Shown: positions 15,731 to 25,152 of the stretch, one piece after another
Numbering within the stretch: position 1 is the stretch's first letter
Layout: every line of letters begins with the position of its first letter
Source: an uncultured Ilumatobacter sp.
Lineage (GTDB): Bacteria; Actinomycetota; Acidimicrobiia; Acidimicrobiales; Ilumatobacteraceae
DNA: 64,000 nt
NCBI GenBank assembly: GCA_938091165.1
Contig: CALKNK010000015.1
Span: forward strand, 1-64,000
Reading direction: 5' to 3'
Position numbers and translations under genes: made by a program
Notes under the pieces: model-generated
Database searches by the model: none
What the model was told of the DNA's origin: nothing
Seen by the model: only the letters and a program-made list of their open reading frames with translations

Positions 15731-17383
15731 TCAGGTCTTGGTGGCGTGTGGCTTGCCGTCGACGCTGATGGCTCGGTCGCGGCGCGCCAGCGCGATAGAT
15801 GCAGTGAGCACGACGACCAGTAACCAGATGAAAGGGCCATCGCCGAGTTGGGTGTACCAGGTGTTGCCGGTGCGCAGCTCGACGTCGGCATACAGGACGC
15901 GCTGTTCGCTCACTGATGTTCGCTGCAGTACGTTGCCGTCATTGTCGATGACTGCGCTGAACCCAGTCGGTGCTGCCTGGCCGACCCACCGGCCCGTCTC
16001 GATGGCACGGAGTCTGCTCGACGCCACCTGCTGGCTTTGCACGATGGTGCCTGTGTAGCTCGCGCCGTTGGTCGGGTTGATGATGATCGTCGCGCCGTCA
16101 ACAACACCCTCGCGGGCTCTGCCGCCAAAAAACACTTCCCACGAAATTACGACGGCAAGCTGCACCGGGTCCGCTTGGCTCTGGACCTCGAACGTGAGGG
16201 TGGCTCGTTTGGTCCCTGGTACTGCTTCGCCCACTTGGTCGACTGCACTCGTGATTTGTTCGAGCAGATCGCGAAGCGGTACGTACTCGCCGAAGGGAAC
16301 TCGACGGACTTTGTCGTACCGGTCGGCGACCTCGCCATCGGGCATTACGACGACCTGGGCGTTGGTGTATCGACGGGCCGCCGGGTCGGTCGCGCGGGCA
16401 TCTTCGGTGACCCCAACGACAATGGGAGCGCTCAGCCTGTTTGCTTCTGCAGTGACGAGATCGCGGATGGGCGAGTTTGAGAAATCCTCAAATTTGGAAG
16501 TGCTTCGGAGGTTGTTGACGTCGATCGTGTTCTCGGGCCACAGCACGAAGTCGAGGTCACGGTCGGAATTGATCGTTGCTGTTGCTTCGAGGTGGCGTTC
16601 CGTGACCAACAATGAGGGAACCTCGAGTGCGCTCGTTCCTTGCTCGCCTCCGCCCTGCACAACGGCGATCGACAGCGCGGCGCCCGACGCCGCGCCGGAT
16701 GGAGCGACGAATGACGACAAAACAACCACCACCACCGTAATGCGTCCAATGAAGTTGGGGAGCACGTTGCGGTCGCCGTTGCGGAGTTGGTGGGCTGCCG
16801 CCCATACACCGGGCTTGGCGTCTGCGAGGACGAAACCGATCTGGAATACAACCCAGGTCAGCAGGATCACGCCACCGACACTCGCGAGCGGAGCGAGCGG
16901 GCCGCCGACTTGGGAGATACCCATCGTGGCTAAAGGCACGCCGCCGAACGGGAATGAGAGTCGTATCGCTTCGACCAGGGTGTGTGCAACTGGGCGTCCG
17001 ATCACGCCCCAGCGACCGGTCGGAGCGATCCCTGCCGCAACAGCGTGATACGACGAGAAGATCAGTCCAGCGGTGACATAGCCAGGTGGCGTCAACTGCA
17101 CCATCCAGCCCATGCCGAGGAACATCCATCCGGCACCGAAAAGTGCTCCGACGCGAACCCGTTCCCATCTGGCATGCGCTGTGTTGAGACAGACTGCGAA
17201 CAGCAGGACGCCGAGAATTGCCAGCGGCCAGAAGCCCCAGGGCGGAAGCGACAGCGCAGTAAGCGCTCCTGCGCCGAGCGCAAGGGCGGGACGTGCGACG
17301 CGCTGGTGTAGCGGGCGGTGCGGGCGCAGATCGACAGCTGTGTCGACGTCAGGCCCGGCAGCGGTACCGCTGTCGCTGCTCAA
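15731..17383 (-). CDS. lnt: apolipoprotein N-acyltransferase (Lnt), nucleophile replaced by Ser
   Basis: A 550-residue polytopic protein: an N-terminal set of membrane helices (to about residue 230), a nitrilase-fold domain outside the membrane, and a last membrane helix (IWLLVVVLTASIALA). Lnt adds the third acyl chain to bacterial lipoproteins. The catalytic glutamate region FVLWPENTI and the lysine in YDKVRRVPFGEYVP are present. The usual nucleophile motif C-x-E reads VVISWEVFFGG, so serine (TCG at 16142-16144) replaces cysteine. The start must be TTG at 17383, since a stop lies two codons upstream; it overlaps the previous gene's stop (TTGA), supporting coupled translation. Confidence 0.88.
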   Translation of the reverse strand: MSSDSGTAAGPDVDTAVDLRPHRPLHQRVARPALALGAGALTALSLPPWGFWPLAILGVLLFAVCLNTAHARWERVRVGALFGAGWMFLGMGWMVQLTPPGYVTAGLIFSSYHAVAAGIAPTGRWGVIGRPVAHTLVEAIRLSFPFGGVPLATMGISQVGGPLAPLASVGGVILLTWVVFQIGFVLADAKPGVWAAAHQLRNGDRNVLPNFIGRITVVVVVLSSFVAPSGAASGAALSIAVVQGGGEQGTSALEVPSLLVTERHLEATATINSDRDLDFVLWPENTIDVNNLRSTSKFEDFSNSPIRDLVTAEANRLSAPIVVGVTEDARATDPAARRYTNAQVVVMPDGEVADRYDKVRRVPFGEYVPLRDLLEQITSAVDQVGEAVPGTKRATLTFEVQSQADPVQLAVVISWEVFFGGRAREGVVDGATIIINPTNGASYTGTIVQSQQVASSRLRAIETGRWVGQAAPTGFSAVIDNDGNVLQRTSVSEQRVLYADVELRTGNTWYTQLGDGPFIWLLVVVLTASIALARRDRAISVDGKPHATKT

Positions 17384-17799
17384 CTCAGCTCAAGGTTGTC
17401 GACGGGGCGTTGTTGAGTCGACCTAGATGGGAGGCAGGCGAACAGCGCGTCAACGACAAGCCATGGAATGGTGATGCCGCCGAACCTAACCGGGTCCCGG
17501 TAACCGCAGGGATCGGGACCCGGGTCGATTGGCTGCTTGAGCAGCGCTTCGAGCACAGTCATCGCTGGGGTCAACGGGGTCGTCGGCACAGATGTCGTCG
17601 GGGTATCGGCGGTGAGCGTCATCAACGATGCCATTGCATTTAGAGGGGTTTGGTCGATGAATGCCTGCGACGTAGTCGCAGCGGTCTGCCCTCTGTCGAT
17701 CGAGATCGTGTCGGATTCATCGCAGAGATCTATCAAAAAAATGGTCTCGCCGTTCAGCACGGGCAGAGCTTCCAGCGTGGCAGACGTCCCGGTAAACAT
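17380..17799 (-). CDS. small hypothetical protein upstream of lnt
   Basis: A 139-residue protein I do not recognise. The middle is Thr/Ser/Pro-rich (TADTPTTSVPTTPLTPAM), followed by LEALLKQPIDPGPDPCGYRDP and a hydrophobic RFGGITIPWLVVDALFACLP. There is no signal peptide. Support for its being real comes from context: it fills the space between hemG and lnt in the same direction, and its stop overlaps the TTG start of lnt by 4 bases. It could be a small partner of the envelope enzyme or have nothing to do with it. Confidence 0.6.
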   Translation of the reverse strand: MFTGTSATLEALPVLNGETIFLIDLCDESDTISIDRGQTAATTSQAFIDQTPLNAMASLMTLTADTPTTSVPTTPLTPAMTVLEALLKQPIDPGPDPCGYRDPVRFGGITIPWLVVDALFACLPSRSTQQRPVDNLELS

Positions 17800-17850
17800 C
17801 GCCAGATCTTTTCATGCAGCGCTGCTATTGAAGTCAAGTTCATTGGCTGC

Positions 17851-19224
17851 TCAGTCTTGCAGAGAACGGAGGTTCTTTGCTGCTCGTTGCCCAATTGCTG
17901 CGCCGTCTCGGATGCATGCAGGAATCCCGATTCCTCGGTACGCAGCACCTGTCACGAACAGGCCGGATGGAAGTGCTGCCTCGACGGCATCAACCCAGCG
18001 TGCGTGGTGTGGCCGGTACTGGGCAAACGCGCCTGGCCAGCGGCTGATCCGTGCATTTCGAGGCGTAAATTGGACGCCAAGGTGAAAGCTGAGGTCGTCG
18101 AGAACTCGTTCGAGGACTTCGTCGTCGGAGAACTGGAGCGCAGGCTGGCCATCGCGGCCGAGGGACACGCGCAGGATCTGCCCTCCGTCTGGCGGCTGCC
18201 AGTGCCCCCACTTCTGGGAGCCGAATGAAGCGGCGGTTACTGATCGTTGCGCAGGCTTGGGGACGAGGTACCCACTTAGCCCTGAAAGCCGATCGGGCCA
18301 TTCGCCTTCTTCGACATGCAGGGTGACCATGATGACGTCGGCGGTTTCGGCAGTGCCCAGCGCTGCGGATGCCTCGGGAGCGACTGCGGCCAATAGCGAG
18401 GATGCGACCGGGGCAGGTGTGGCCAGGATCACTGCACCGAAGCATTGGTCATCAATGTCCCAGCCGGGTCCGGCTGCGGTGATCGACCTAACGGTGTGGT
18501 TGAGCTGAAGCGTGCCGCCAGCTGCGACTACGGCGTCTGCAGTTGCTCGGGTTAGATCGGCGATGCCTCGGCGTGGTGCTGCAAAAATCGGTGAGGTTGT
18601 AGCAGAGGCTATGCCAGCAGACTGTTTTGATGTTCTGGCACCCAGGAACAGGCTGCGGTTCGCCTCCGCCAGTGCGTTGAGTTGCGGAACCTCGGCCAAG
18701 CTGAAACGGTCGGTGTCAGTGGCGTAAATGCTGCCGACGAGTGCGTCGACGAGGCGTTCGTGAACCTCATTGCCAAAACGGGCCCTGATGAACTCGCCAA
18801 TAGAGTCAGAGTCGAGTGCTGTGCGAGGCAGGAGTGGTTCCAAAGCTGCACGGAGTTTGCCCCGCCAGCTGAGGAGTCCGGTTTTGGCTATCGGGCCGAC
18901 CTCGCCCGGCACGCCGAGTAAGAGACCGTCGGGAATCGGGTGGAGAGCCTGGTGCCATACGGCAGCACCCACAGGTTCTGGGTGGACGAGCGCTTTGCTG
19001 AGGCCCACATCAGCGGCTAGTGCAACAGCTTCCGGCACGCGAGCCAGGAATGCATCAGCACCTTCGTCGACTCCAGGAACCCCGGCGAACGGTGAGCTGC
19101 GAATCCGTCCACCGACCTGGTCGCTGCGCTCGAAGATCGTCACGTCCACCCCGTCGGTGGCGAGTCGGTGGGCTGCTGCCAATCCGGCGATGCCGCCGCC
19201 GACGATGGCGATCCTGTCAGTCAT
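17851..19224 (-). CDS. hemG: coproporphyrinogen III / protoporphyrinogen oxidase (CgoX/HemY type)
   Basis: A 457-residue FAD-dependent oxidase of the HemY family. The dinucleotide-binding motif [14 protein letters not shown] sits at residues 7-20, GGRIRSS and EGADAFLAR follow, and the C-terminal FAD-binding block is [21 protein letters not shown]. Actinobacterial members (also named CgoX) oxidise coproporphyrinogen III to coproporphyrin III, before iron insertion by ferrochelatase and decarboxylation by ChdC/HemQ; ChdC is not in the window. The ATG at 19224 is chosen because the family N-terminus starts there and TACCCT ends 8 bases upstream. hemH and hemE lie 1.6 kb further on. Confidence 0.94.
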   Translation of the reverse strand: MTDRIAIVGGGIAGLAAAHRLATDGVDVTIFERSDQVGGRIRSSPFAGVPGVDEGADAFLARVPEAVALAADVGLSKALVHPEPVGAAVWHQALHPIPDGLLLGVPGEVGPIAKTGLLSWRGKLRAALEPLLPRTALDSDSIGEFIRARFGNEVHERLVDALVGSIYATDTDRFSLAEVPQLNALAEANRSLFLGARTSKQSAGIASATTSPIFAAPRRGIADLTRATADAVVAAGGTLQLNHTVRSITAAGPGWDIDDQCFGAVILATPAPVASSLLAAVAPEASAALGTAETADVIMVTLHVEEGEWPDRLSGLSGYLVPKPAQRSVTAASFGSQKWGHWQPPDGGQILRVSLGRDGQPALQFSDDEVLERVLDDLSFHLGVQFTPRNARISRWPGAFAQYRPHHARWVDAVEAALPSGLFVTGAAYRGIGIPACIRDGAAIGQRAAKNLRSLQD

Positions 19225-19232
19225 CGGTATCG

Positions 19233-19238
19233 AGGGTA
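19233..19238 (-). promoter_or_regulatory. -10 hexamer for leaderless hemG
   Basis: TACCCT on the minus strand ends 8 bases before the ATG at 19224. It lies back to back with the promoter of the cysteine hydrolase gene. Confidence 0.5.
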
Positions 19239-19294
19239 GAGCTGAATCAGCTGACTCTGACTTGCTTGAGGTTCCAATCAGGGCGGCGGTGGCA

Positions 19295-19300
19295 TACGTT
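19295..19300 (+). promoter_or_regulatory. -10 hexamer for leaderless cysteine hydrolase gene
   Basis: TACGTT ends 7 bases before the ATG at 19308. A weak -35 candidate, TTCCAA, lies 17 bases further upstream (19272-19277). Confidence 0.5.
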
Positions 19301-19307
19301 GACGCCA

Positions 19308-19928
19308 ATGATCCCTGCATTTGGTGCTGACACTGCTCTGCTATTGATCGATGTCCAAGTTGGTGTCGACGTCCTCAAGCATTGGGGTGGGCCGACAGGA
19401 CGGCGAAATAACCCCAACGCGGAGTCGGTGATGCTCGACGTGCTTGCAGCCTGGCGTGAAGTCGGTCGGCAGGTTGCGTTCACTAGACATGATTCACGCG
19501 AAACGGCTTCGCCACTCAAGCTTGCCTTGCCGACGGGTGCCCAAAAACCAGGATTTGAAACGATGGCTGACGACCTTGTTGTGAGCAAGGATGTTAATAG
19601 TGCGTTCGTCGGGACTTCGCTTGAAGTTGGCCTCCGGCGGCGGGGCATCAACCGGCTGGTCGTCGCCGGGTTCTTCACCAACTTTTGTGTCGAGACCACG
19701 ACTCGAATGGCAGGGAACCTCGGGTTTGACACCTATCTCGTCCACGACGGATGTGCCGCGACAAATCGGATCGGCCCTAATGCCGTTGATCACGACGCCG
19801 AGCTCGTCCACGAGATGAGCGTGGCTAATCTTCATGGTGAGTTCTGCACGGCAATTACGGGTGCCGATGCTGCATCTCTGCTTGTCGGGGATGCCCGTCA
19901 TCTCGATCGAGTGCAAGGAAATGAGTGA
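19308..19928 (+). CDS. isochorismatase-like cysteine hydrolase
   Basis: A 206-residue hydrolase of the isochorismatase superfamily with the Asp-Lys-Cys triad: Asp15 in ALLLIDVQ, the lysine in [13 protein letters not shown], and Cys127 in [10 protein letters not shown]. Members cleave ureido, carbamoyl or amide bonds (for example N-carbamoylsarcosine or ureidoacrylate hydrolase) or isochorismate. The next gene overlaps by 4 bases and is a guanidine-modifying hydrolase, so a two-step breakdown of a guanidino or ureido compound is attractive (inference). True isochorismatase would need siderophore genes, which are absent. ATG at 19308 follows a leaderless-type -10. Confidence 0.9.
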   Translation: MIPAFGADTALLLIDVQVGVDVLKHWGGPTGRRNNPNAESVMLDVLAAWREVGRQVAFTRHDSRETASPLKLALPTGAQKPGFETMADDLVVSKDVNSAFVGTSLEVGLRRRGINRLVVAGFFTNFCVETTTRMAGNLGFDTYLVHDGCAATNRIGPNAVDHDAELVHEMSVANLHGEFCTAITGADAASLLVGDARHLDRVQGNE

Positions 19929-20809
19929 AGCACGTGGAAGACATGAATGTTGGAGTGAGTTCGACCTCGGCGGCGTTACGGCGCGTAGCGATGCGTCGGC
20001 CGGGGGCGCTGCTGAGCGCTGATCATGAGCGTTGGCACTACGTCAAACCTGTCAATGCCGAAGCGCTCTCGAAGCAGTACGACCGGTTTGTTGAGTTGGT
20101 TAAAGCAACGGGAACAACGATTGTTTGGCTTCCTGAGGCCGATGATGATCTTGCCGACTCGGTGTTCACCTACGACCCGTCTTTCGTCGTGCCTGGCGGC
20201 GCCGTTGTCCTGCGGCCTGGCAAGTCGCTGCGGGCTGGCGAGGCAGATCTCCACGCTGCGTTTTATGGTGGCGAAGGAATTCCCATTTTGGGACGGATTG
20301 AGGCGCCGGGAACCTTCGAAGGCGGTGACTGTTTCTGGCTTGACAACACCACGCTTGCTGTCGGACGCGGCTTTCGGACCAATCAGTTGGGCATCAACCA
20401 AATGGCCGCGATTGTCGAACCGCTCGGAATCTCACTAGAGGTCTATGATCTGCCGTATCACCTCGGACCAGACGCTTGCCTCCACCTGATGTCGGTGGTG
20501 AGCGTTCTTGACGCTGACCTGGCCCTGGTCCATCTGCCGCTGCTGCCGACAGCGCTATACCAGCGGATGATCGAGATGGGTTACAAGTTGCTCGAAGCGC
20601 CAGCGGAGGAGTTCGAGGCCAGTCTGGGTCTGAACCTCAACGTGCTGGCGACAGGACCGCGAGAGGTGATCGCAATCGAAGGTTTCCCGAACACGTTGCA
20701 GTTGATGCGCGATGCCGGCTGTGCGGTATCGACTTTCCTTGCAGATGAACTCTGTATCCCCTGCGAAGGTGGCCCCACGTGCCTGACGCGCCCCCTGCTG
20801 CGCGTCTGA
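19925..20809 (+). CDS. amidinohydrolase (dimethylarginine dimethylaminohydrolase-like)
   Basis: A 294-residue enzyme of the guanidino-group modifying superfamily (DDAH, arginine deiminase, amidinotransferases). Key blocks: FEGGDCFWLDNTTL, GRGFRTNQLGINQ, the histidine in YHLGPDACLHLMSV, and the C-terminal nucleophile Cys286 in EGGPTCLTRP. These favour hydrolysis of arginine-like guanidines; which one is unknown. The GTG at 19925 overlaps the previous stop (GTGA) and has an AAGGAA upstream; an ATG at 19943 with GGAAG is an alternative. With the preceding hydrolase it forms a tight pair. Confidence 0.88.
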   Translation: MKHVEDMNVGVSSTSAALRRVAMRRPGALLSADHERWHYVKPVNAEALSKQYDRFVELVKATGTTIVWLPEADDDLADSVFTYDPSFVVPGGAVVLRPGKSLRAGEADLHAAFYGGEGIPILGRIEAPGTFEGGDCFWLDNTTLAVGRGFRTNQLGINQMAAIVEPLGISLEVYDLPYHLGPDACLHLMSVVSVLDADLALVHLPLLPTALYQRMIEMGYKLLEAPAEEFEASLGLNLNVLATGPREVIAIEGFPNTLQLMRDAGCAVSTFLADELCIPCEGGPTCLTRPLLRV

Positions 20810-20819
20810 CGGTCAGAGC

Positions 20820-21773
20820 TCAGGCGAGAGCGGCAACTCGACGTGCTAGTGCGGCCATAATCGATGGCTCATCATTGACGCACGCAGTGCGATCGAATGC
20901 AAGGCCGACTTGCTTGGCCCGCTGGGATGCCTCGATGTCGAGATCGAACAAAACCTCGAGGTGATCGGCGACGAAACCGACGGCGCTCACGATGACGCCC
21001 CCGTGTTGGCCACCATCTCCAAGTTCCTCGATCACTTCGAGAATGTCGGGTCCAATCCACGGCTCCGGTGTGCGGCCGGCTGACTGCCAGGCAATTGTCC
21101 AGTCTTCGCCTTCGATAAGGCCGAGCTTTGCTGCCACAGCCTCGGCAGTTGACCGGAGTTCATCGGGATACGGGTCGCCGCCGTCGATAATCCGCTGCGG
21201 GAGGGAGTGTGCGGTGAAAAGGACCCGGACAGGATCTTTGGTCGATGCGCGCATTGTGGTGAGTCGTTCGCCGAGGTCGTCGGCGATGAAGTCAACGAAG
21301 GCAGGCTCGATTGCCCAACTTTCGACGCCTGCGACGGGTGTTGTTGCCTCAGCGTTGAGCACGCCTTGGCGGGTGCGGTCGAGGTATTGGCCGATTGAGT
21401 AGGACGAATAGTGCGGGGCGAGCACGAGGCCGATCAGCTTGGAAAAACCCGCTGCAGCAAGTTCTGCGCTGGCGACCTCGACCTTCGGGTCAGCGTGCTT
21501 CAGGCCGAGCGTCACGTGGTAGGTGTCGGGCTCGATTTCGTCGAGTGCTGCCTGCAGCCCTTCGCGCTGATCTTCGGTCAGCTTGGCGAGGGGTGAGATG
21601 CCGCCGATTGCGTCGTAACGCGCCACGAGGTCAGCAAGCGCCTCAGAGGTGGGAGGGCGACCGCGGCGGATGTCGGTGTAGTACGGCTCGATCTCTTCAG
21701 GGGAGCGAGGCGTTCCATACGCCATCAGCACCACACCGACGCGGTCTGCGTTGTTAGTCATCGACACCAGCAT
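20820..21773 (-). CDS. hemH: ferrochelatase (coproporphyrin ferrochelatase type)
   Basis: A 317-residue class II chelatase that inserts ferrous iron into the porphyrin. Segments VGVVLMAYGTPRSPEEIEPY and ISPLAKLT open the protein, the metal-site histidine region is VLAPHYSSYSIGQYL, FTAHSLPQRIIDGGDPYPDEL is the signature loop, and VGFVADHLEVLFDLDIEA holds the catalytic histidine and glutamate. In actinobacteria it acts on coproporphyrin III (CpfC). It follows hemE by 15 bases, so the two form an operon. The ATG at 21773 is used; MTNN at 21761 is a possible shorter start. Confidence 0.95.
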   Translation of the reverse strand: MLVSMTNNADRVGVVLMAYGTPRSPEEIEPYYTDIRRGRPPTSEALADLVARYDAIGGISPLAKLTEDQREGLQAALDEIEPDTYHVTLGLKHADPKVEVASAELAAAGFSKLIGLVLAPHYSSYSIGQYLDRTRQGVLNAEATTPVAGVESWAIEPAFVDFIADDLGERLTTMRASTKDPVRVLFTAHSLPQRIIDGGDPYPDELRSTAEAVAAKLGLIEGEDWTIAWQSAGRTPEPWIGPDILEVIEELGDGGQHGGVIVSAVGFVADHLEVLFDLDIEASQRAKQVGLAFDRTACVNDEPSIMAALARRVAALA

Positions 21774-21788
21774 GCCCGCCGTTTGTGA

Positions 21789-22826
21789 CTAATGCGCAGT
21801 GCATTCGTGGATGAGATCAACCACGGCTTGGAGGACACCAGGATCGCTGTGCTGGTGTACGCCGTGGCCGAGGTTGAAGATGTGGCCGGGATGTCCGGCG
21901 TTGTCCTTGAGCACAGCCTCAGCGCCGGCGACTGCAGGCTTGGTGCCTGCAAGTACGAGGGACGGATCAAGATTCCCTTGCACGATTAGATCATCGCCAA
22001 GTCGGCGGCGTGCGTCGCTGATTGTGGTCCGCCAGTCAAGCCCAAGCACGCTGTTGTTGACGGTGTTCATCGACTCAAGTAGATGGTCGCAGCCAATGCC
22101 GAAGTGAATGCCGGGTACGCCAGGATGCCGTTCAGACAACTCGTTGAAGACTCGCCTTGAGTGCGGAAGCACGAAATGGTCATAGTCGGCCCGGCTCAAT
22201 GAACCCGCCCATGAATCGAACAGTTGAAAGGCCCGAGCACCATGCTTGAGTTGCGCATCAATGAAGGTGACAGCGCTAGTAGCTAGACGTTCCATTACGT
22301 CGCCGAACAGCACCGGGTCGGTGTGCATTATTGATTTGGTGTAGCGGTAATCCTTGGACGGCCGTCCCTCGATTAGGTAGCTGCCCACCGTGAAGGGTGC
22401 GCCGGCGAACGCAAGTAGCGGCACGTCGGATGAGAGTTCGCCGACCAGCATTTCGACGGTATCGATGACATAGCTGATGTCCTCCCAGTCCAGCTCTCGC
22501 AAGCGATCAAGGTCGGCGCGACTGCGTAACGGATGCTCGGCAACCGGCCCGGTGCCGGGTTGTACATCGATGCCGAACCCCATGGCATGGGGCGGCACCA
22601 CAATGTCGCTGTAAAGCACGGCGGCATCGACGCCGTATCGACGCACCGGTTGCAGGGTGATCTCGGTTGAGATGTCTGGCTGCTTGATGGCGTGCAGGAT
22701 CGAGCCCTCTCCGCGTACTGCATGATACTCAGGGAGCGAACGGCCGGCTTGGCGCATGAACCAGACCGGCGTGTGTCGAGCCGCTTCGCCGTTTGCCGCA
22801 GCAATGAAGGGTGCCGTGTCAGTCAT
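21789..22826 (-). CDS. hemE: uroporphyrinogen decarboxylase
   Basis: A 345-residue TIM-barrel enzyme converting uroporphyrinogen III to coproporphyrinogen III. The N-terminal signature TPVWFMRQAGRSLPEY (residues 18-33) carries the substrate-binding arginines, ILYSDIVVPPHAMG-like YSDIVVPPHAMGFG the catalytic aspartate, and LIQLFDSWAG- and GHPGHIFNLGHGVHQHSDP-type segments complete the active site. Length is normal. It is first in an operon with hemH. TATCCT ends 9 bases before the ATG, a possible leaderless promoter. Its stop is TAG, showing that TAG is used as an ordinary stop in this genome. Confidence 0.97.
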   Translation of the reverse strand: MTDTAPFIAAANGEAARHTPVWFMRQAGRSLPEYHAVRGEGSILHAIKQPDISTEITLQPVRRYGVDAAVLYSDIVVPPHAMGFGIDVQPGTGPVAEHPLRSRADLDRLRELDWEDISYVIDTVEMLVGELSSDVPLLAFAGAPFTVGSYLIEGRPSKDYRYTKSIMHTDPVLFGDVMERLATSAVTFIDAQLKHGARAFQLFDSWAGSLSRADYDHFVLPHSRRVFNELSERHPGVPGIHFGIGCDHLLESMNTVNNSVLGLDWRTTISDARRRLGDDLIVQGNLDPSLVLAGTKPAVAGAEAVLKDNAGHPGHIFNLGHGVHQHSDPGVLQAVVDLIHECTAH

Positions 22827-22938
22827 GCGGTGGCGAGGATATCTAGCTGGGCGCCTACGGAACCCCACTGTGACACTCATGTCATAGAAAGCGGACCTGA
22901 TCTGGGGCCAGTTGTCGGTAGCATTTGACGTCATCATT

Positions 22939-25083
22939 ATGACGCAGCAGCACCCGGATCTCGCTGACGAACAGGCGTATATCAACCACGCCTACGACTG
23001 TCTCGAAAGCAGCCGTACGGCAGCGTTCCGAGTCCGTGGACTCAACGAGGCGAGTCTGGGAGGAACGTTCCAAGCCCGTTTTGAGCGCAACGCCTTCGAC
23101 AGTCAGCTCGTCCGGCGTCTCGAAGAGCTTGAACTTGGTGACGCGTCACTCGTCTTTGGTCGGATCGATCGCTACGCGGAGTCGCCTGACCAGCTTGAGG
23201 CGTTTCACATAGGTCGTCTCGCCGTTGCCGACGAAGATCGTGAACCGGTCGTTGTCGACTGGCGTGCGCCTGTCGCCGAACCGTTCTACCGGGCAACGGG
23301 GCGCGACTCGATGGGCCTGGCGCGACGTCGTCATTTCATTGTCGAAAGTCGGAACCTGCTTGGTATTGAAGACGAATTTTTTGGCGAAGGCCATCTCGGT
23401 CTCGGACACGACGAAGGGATCGGCGGGGAGCCGGGCGTCGTCACCGCTGACTCAGGCTTGCGCGGGTACTCGACATTGCTCGCTGCGCTCGAGCGTGGTC
23501 GTACTGGAACGCTCGGTGACATTGTTGCCACCATTCAGGGCGAACAGGACGAGATCATTCGCTCGCCACAAAGTGGCGTGCTGGTTGTTCAGGGCGGCCC
23601 AGGGACCGGCAAGACCGTGGTGGCGTTACACCGGGCGGCCTATCTTCTCTATACGCACCGCTTCCCGCTCGAAGACCAAGGTGTGCTTGTCATCGGCCCA
23701 AACCGAGTGTTCCTCCGCTACATCGAGCGCGTGCTGCCGTCACTTGGCGAAGCCGGCGTCAAGCAGGTGGTGCTGGCTGACTTGATCCCGGGCGTGCAAT
23801 TCCGTCGACCTGATGAGCAGGGCGACTCGTCCGAAGCGACCAAGATCAAGGGCGAGGATCGGATGTCAGATCTGTTCGACAACGCGATCGCCGACCGTAA
23901 GCGTCCGCTGCGAAGCGACTTTGAGATGCCGTTCCGGGCTGGATATGTGCGGTTGCGAGCTGCAGAGTCGGCGCGCATCGTGAAGAACGCCAAGCGTCGC
24001 TTCAAGCGTCACAATTCTGGTCGCCGTGTGGTTGAAGGTGAGTTTTGGTCGGCACTTGCGGACTCATACCACGACCCTGAGATTGGTCCGCGTGACGTGA
24101 AAGATGCGTTGCGGCACACACCAGAAGCGCGCGCTGCACTCGACACGATGTGGCCGCTGTTAACCCCGGCGCAACTGTTGCACGATCTCTTCGGATCGCG
24201 AGCACTCCTCAAGTTGGCAGCACGCGGTGTGATGTCGAACGCCGAGGCGCTTGCCTTGTATCGCAAGCGATCTGCAACGGTCGATGATGTTCGTTGGACA
24301 TTGTCTGATGTTGCGTTGCTTGACGACGTTCGCGATGTGCTCGGCCCGCGTCCCGGCAAGGGCGGCAAGATTGATGAGCAAGACGAGATCCGCACCTACG
24401 GCCACATCGTCATCGATGAGGTACAAGACTTGACGCCAATGCAGCTGAAGATGGCCACGCGCCGCTCACTCAGCGGCGCGATGACCATCGTTGGTGACCT
24501 TGCCCAGGCGACGGGCCCGCTGGCGCCAGACGAATGGGACGACGTGCTCGCCCACTTGCCGGATCGAAAGCCAGCACGTGTTATTGGACTGTCGGTCGGG
24601 TATCGGATCCCAGGTCAGATCATGGAGCTCGCCGCCAAAGTGATGGCGGTAGCGACTCCCTCGCTACGTGCACCGGACTCGGTCCGCGTCGGGGCTGTGT
24701 CGCCGACAATTGCACGGGCGCCCTCGACTGAGATGCTCGGCAAGACGGTCGCCGACGAGGTCTTAGTACTTGCGGGCGCAATCCCTGGTGCAAGCCTCGG
24801 TGTTGTCGCCCCTGATCAGATGATTGGCGATCTTTCGATCTCGCTGACCGAAGCAGGTATCGACCACGGCACCGCGACGCGAACCGGACTCGACGCCCTC
24901 GTGACGCTAGTGCCGGTGAGCGTGGTGAAGGGCCTCGAACTCGACGGTGTTGTCGTGGTTGAGCCGTCGGCCATCGTCGACAGCATTGAGCACGGCATGC
25001 GGGCGCTGTATGTCGCTCTGACGCGAAGTACCCAACGCCTAACAATCGTTCACGCCGAGGAACTCCCCGCACCGTTGCGCTGA
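22939..25083 (+). CDS. helD: HelD-like RNA polymerase-binding helicase
   Basis: A 714-residue superfamily 1 helicase-like ATPase of the HelD group. HelD proteins bind RNA polymerase and release it from stalled or inhibited complexes, and in some actinobacteria confer rifampicin tolerance. The short N-terminal helical arm (DEQAYINHAYDCLESSRTAA) precedes a domain with VVVDWRAPVAEPFYRA, a family hallmark. Walker A is QGGPGTGKTVVALHRAAYLL (near 218), motif II is VIDEVQDLTPMQL (near 490), and the last motifs are SVVKGLELDGVVVVEP and RALYVALTRSTQRL. The ATG at 22939 is preferred to a TTG nine codons upstream. It is divergent from hemE. Confidence 0.9.
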   Translation: MTQQHPDLADEQAYINHAYDCLESSRTAAFRVRGLNEASLGGTFQARFERNAFDSQLVRRLEELELGDASLVFGRIDRYAESPDQLEAFHIGRLAVADEDREPVVVDWRAPVAEPFYRATGRDSMGLARRRHFIVESRNLLGIEDEFFGEGHLGLGHDEGIGGEPGVVTADSGLRGYSTLLAALERGRTGTLGDIVATIQGEQDEIIRSPQSGVLVVQGGPGTGKTVVALHRAAYLLYTHRFPLEDQGVLVIGPNRVFLRYIERVLPSLGEAGVKQVVLADLIPGVQFRRPDEQGDSSEATKIKGEDRMSDLFDNAIADRKRPLRSDFEMPFRAGYVRLRAAESARIVKNAKRRFKRHNSGRRVVEGEFWSALADSYHDPEIGPRDVKDALRHTPEARAALDTMWPLLTPAQLLHDLFGSRALLKLAARGVMSNAEALALYRKRSATVDDVRWTLSDVALLDDVRDVLGPRPGKGGKIDEQDEIRTYGHIVIDEVQDLTPMQLKMATRRSLSGAMTIVGDLAQATGPLAPDEWDDVLAHLPDRKPARVIGLSVGYRIPGQIMELAAKVMAVATPSLRAPDSVRVGAVSPTIARAPSTEMLGKTVADEVLVLAGAIPGASLGVVAPDQMIGDLSISLTEAGIDHGTATRTGLDALVTLVPVSVVKGLELDGVVVVEPSAIVDSIEHGMRALYVALTRSTQRLTIVHAEELPAPLR

Positions 25084-25152
25084 CACTCTGTTTCGGCTGA
25101 AAGTGGCCGTGTTAGTGGGCTTGGCGGTGCCCGGCGGCCCGGGACGCGCAGA

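Noticed and set aside
16068..17048. A 326-codon plus-strand open frame
   Set aside because: Antisense shadow of lnt with no recognisable domain.
19308..19928. Isochorismatase for siderophore synthesis
   Set aside because: No siderophore genes nearby; the partner gene is an amidinohydrolase, pointing to nitrogen compounds.
25084..25152. Terminator between helD and the crotonase gene
   Set aside because: A CCCGG-CGGC-CCGGG hairpin is present but has no T-run; termination there is unproven.
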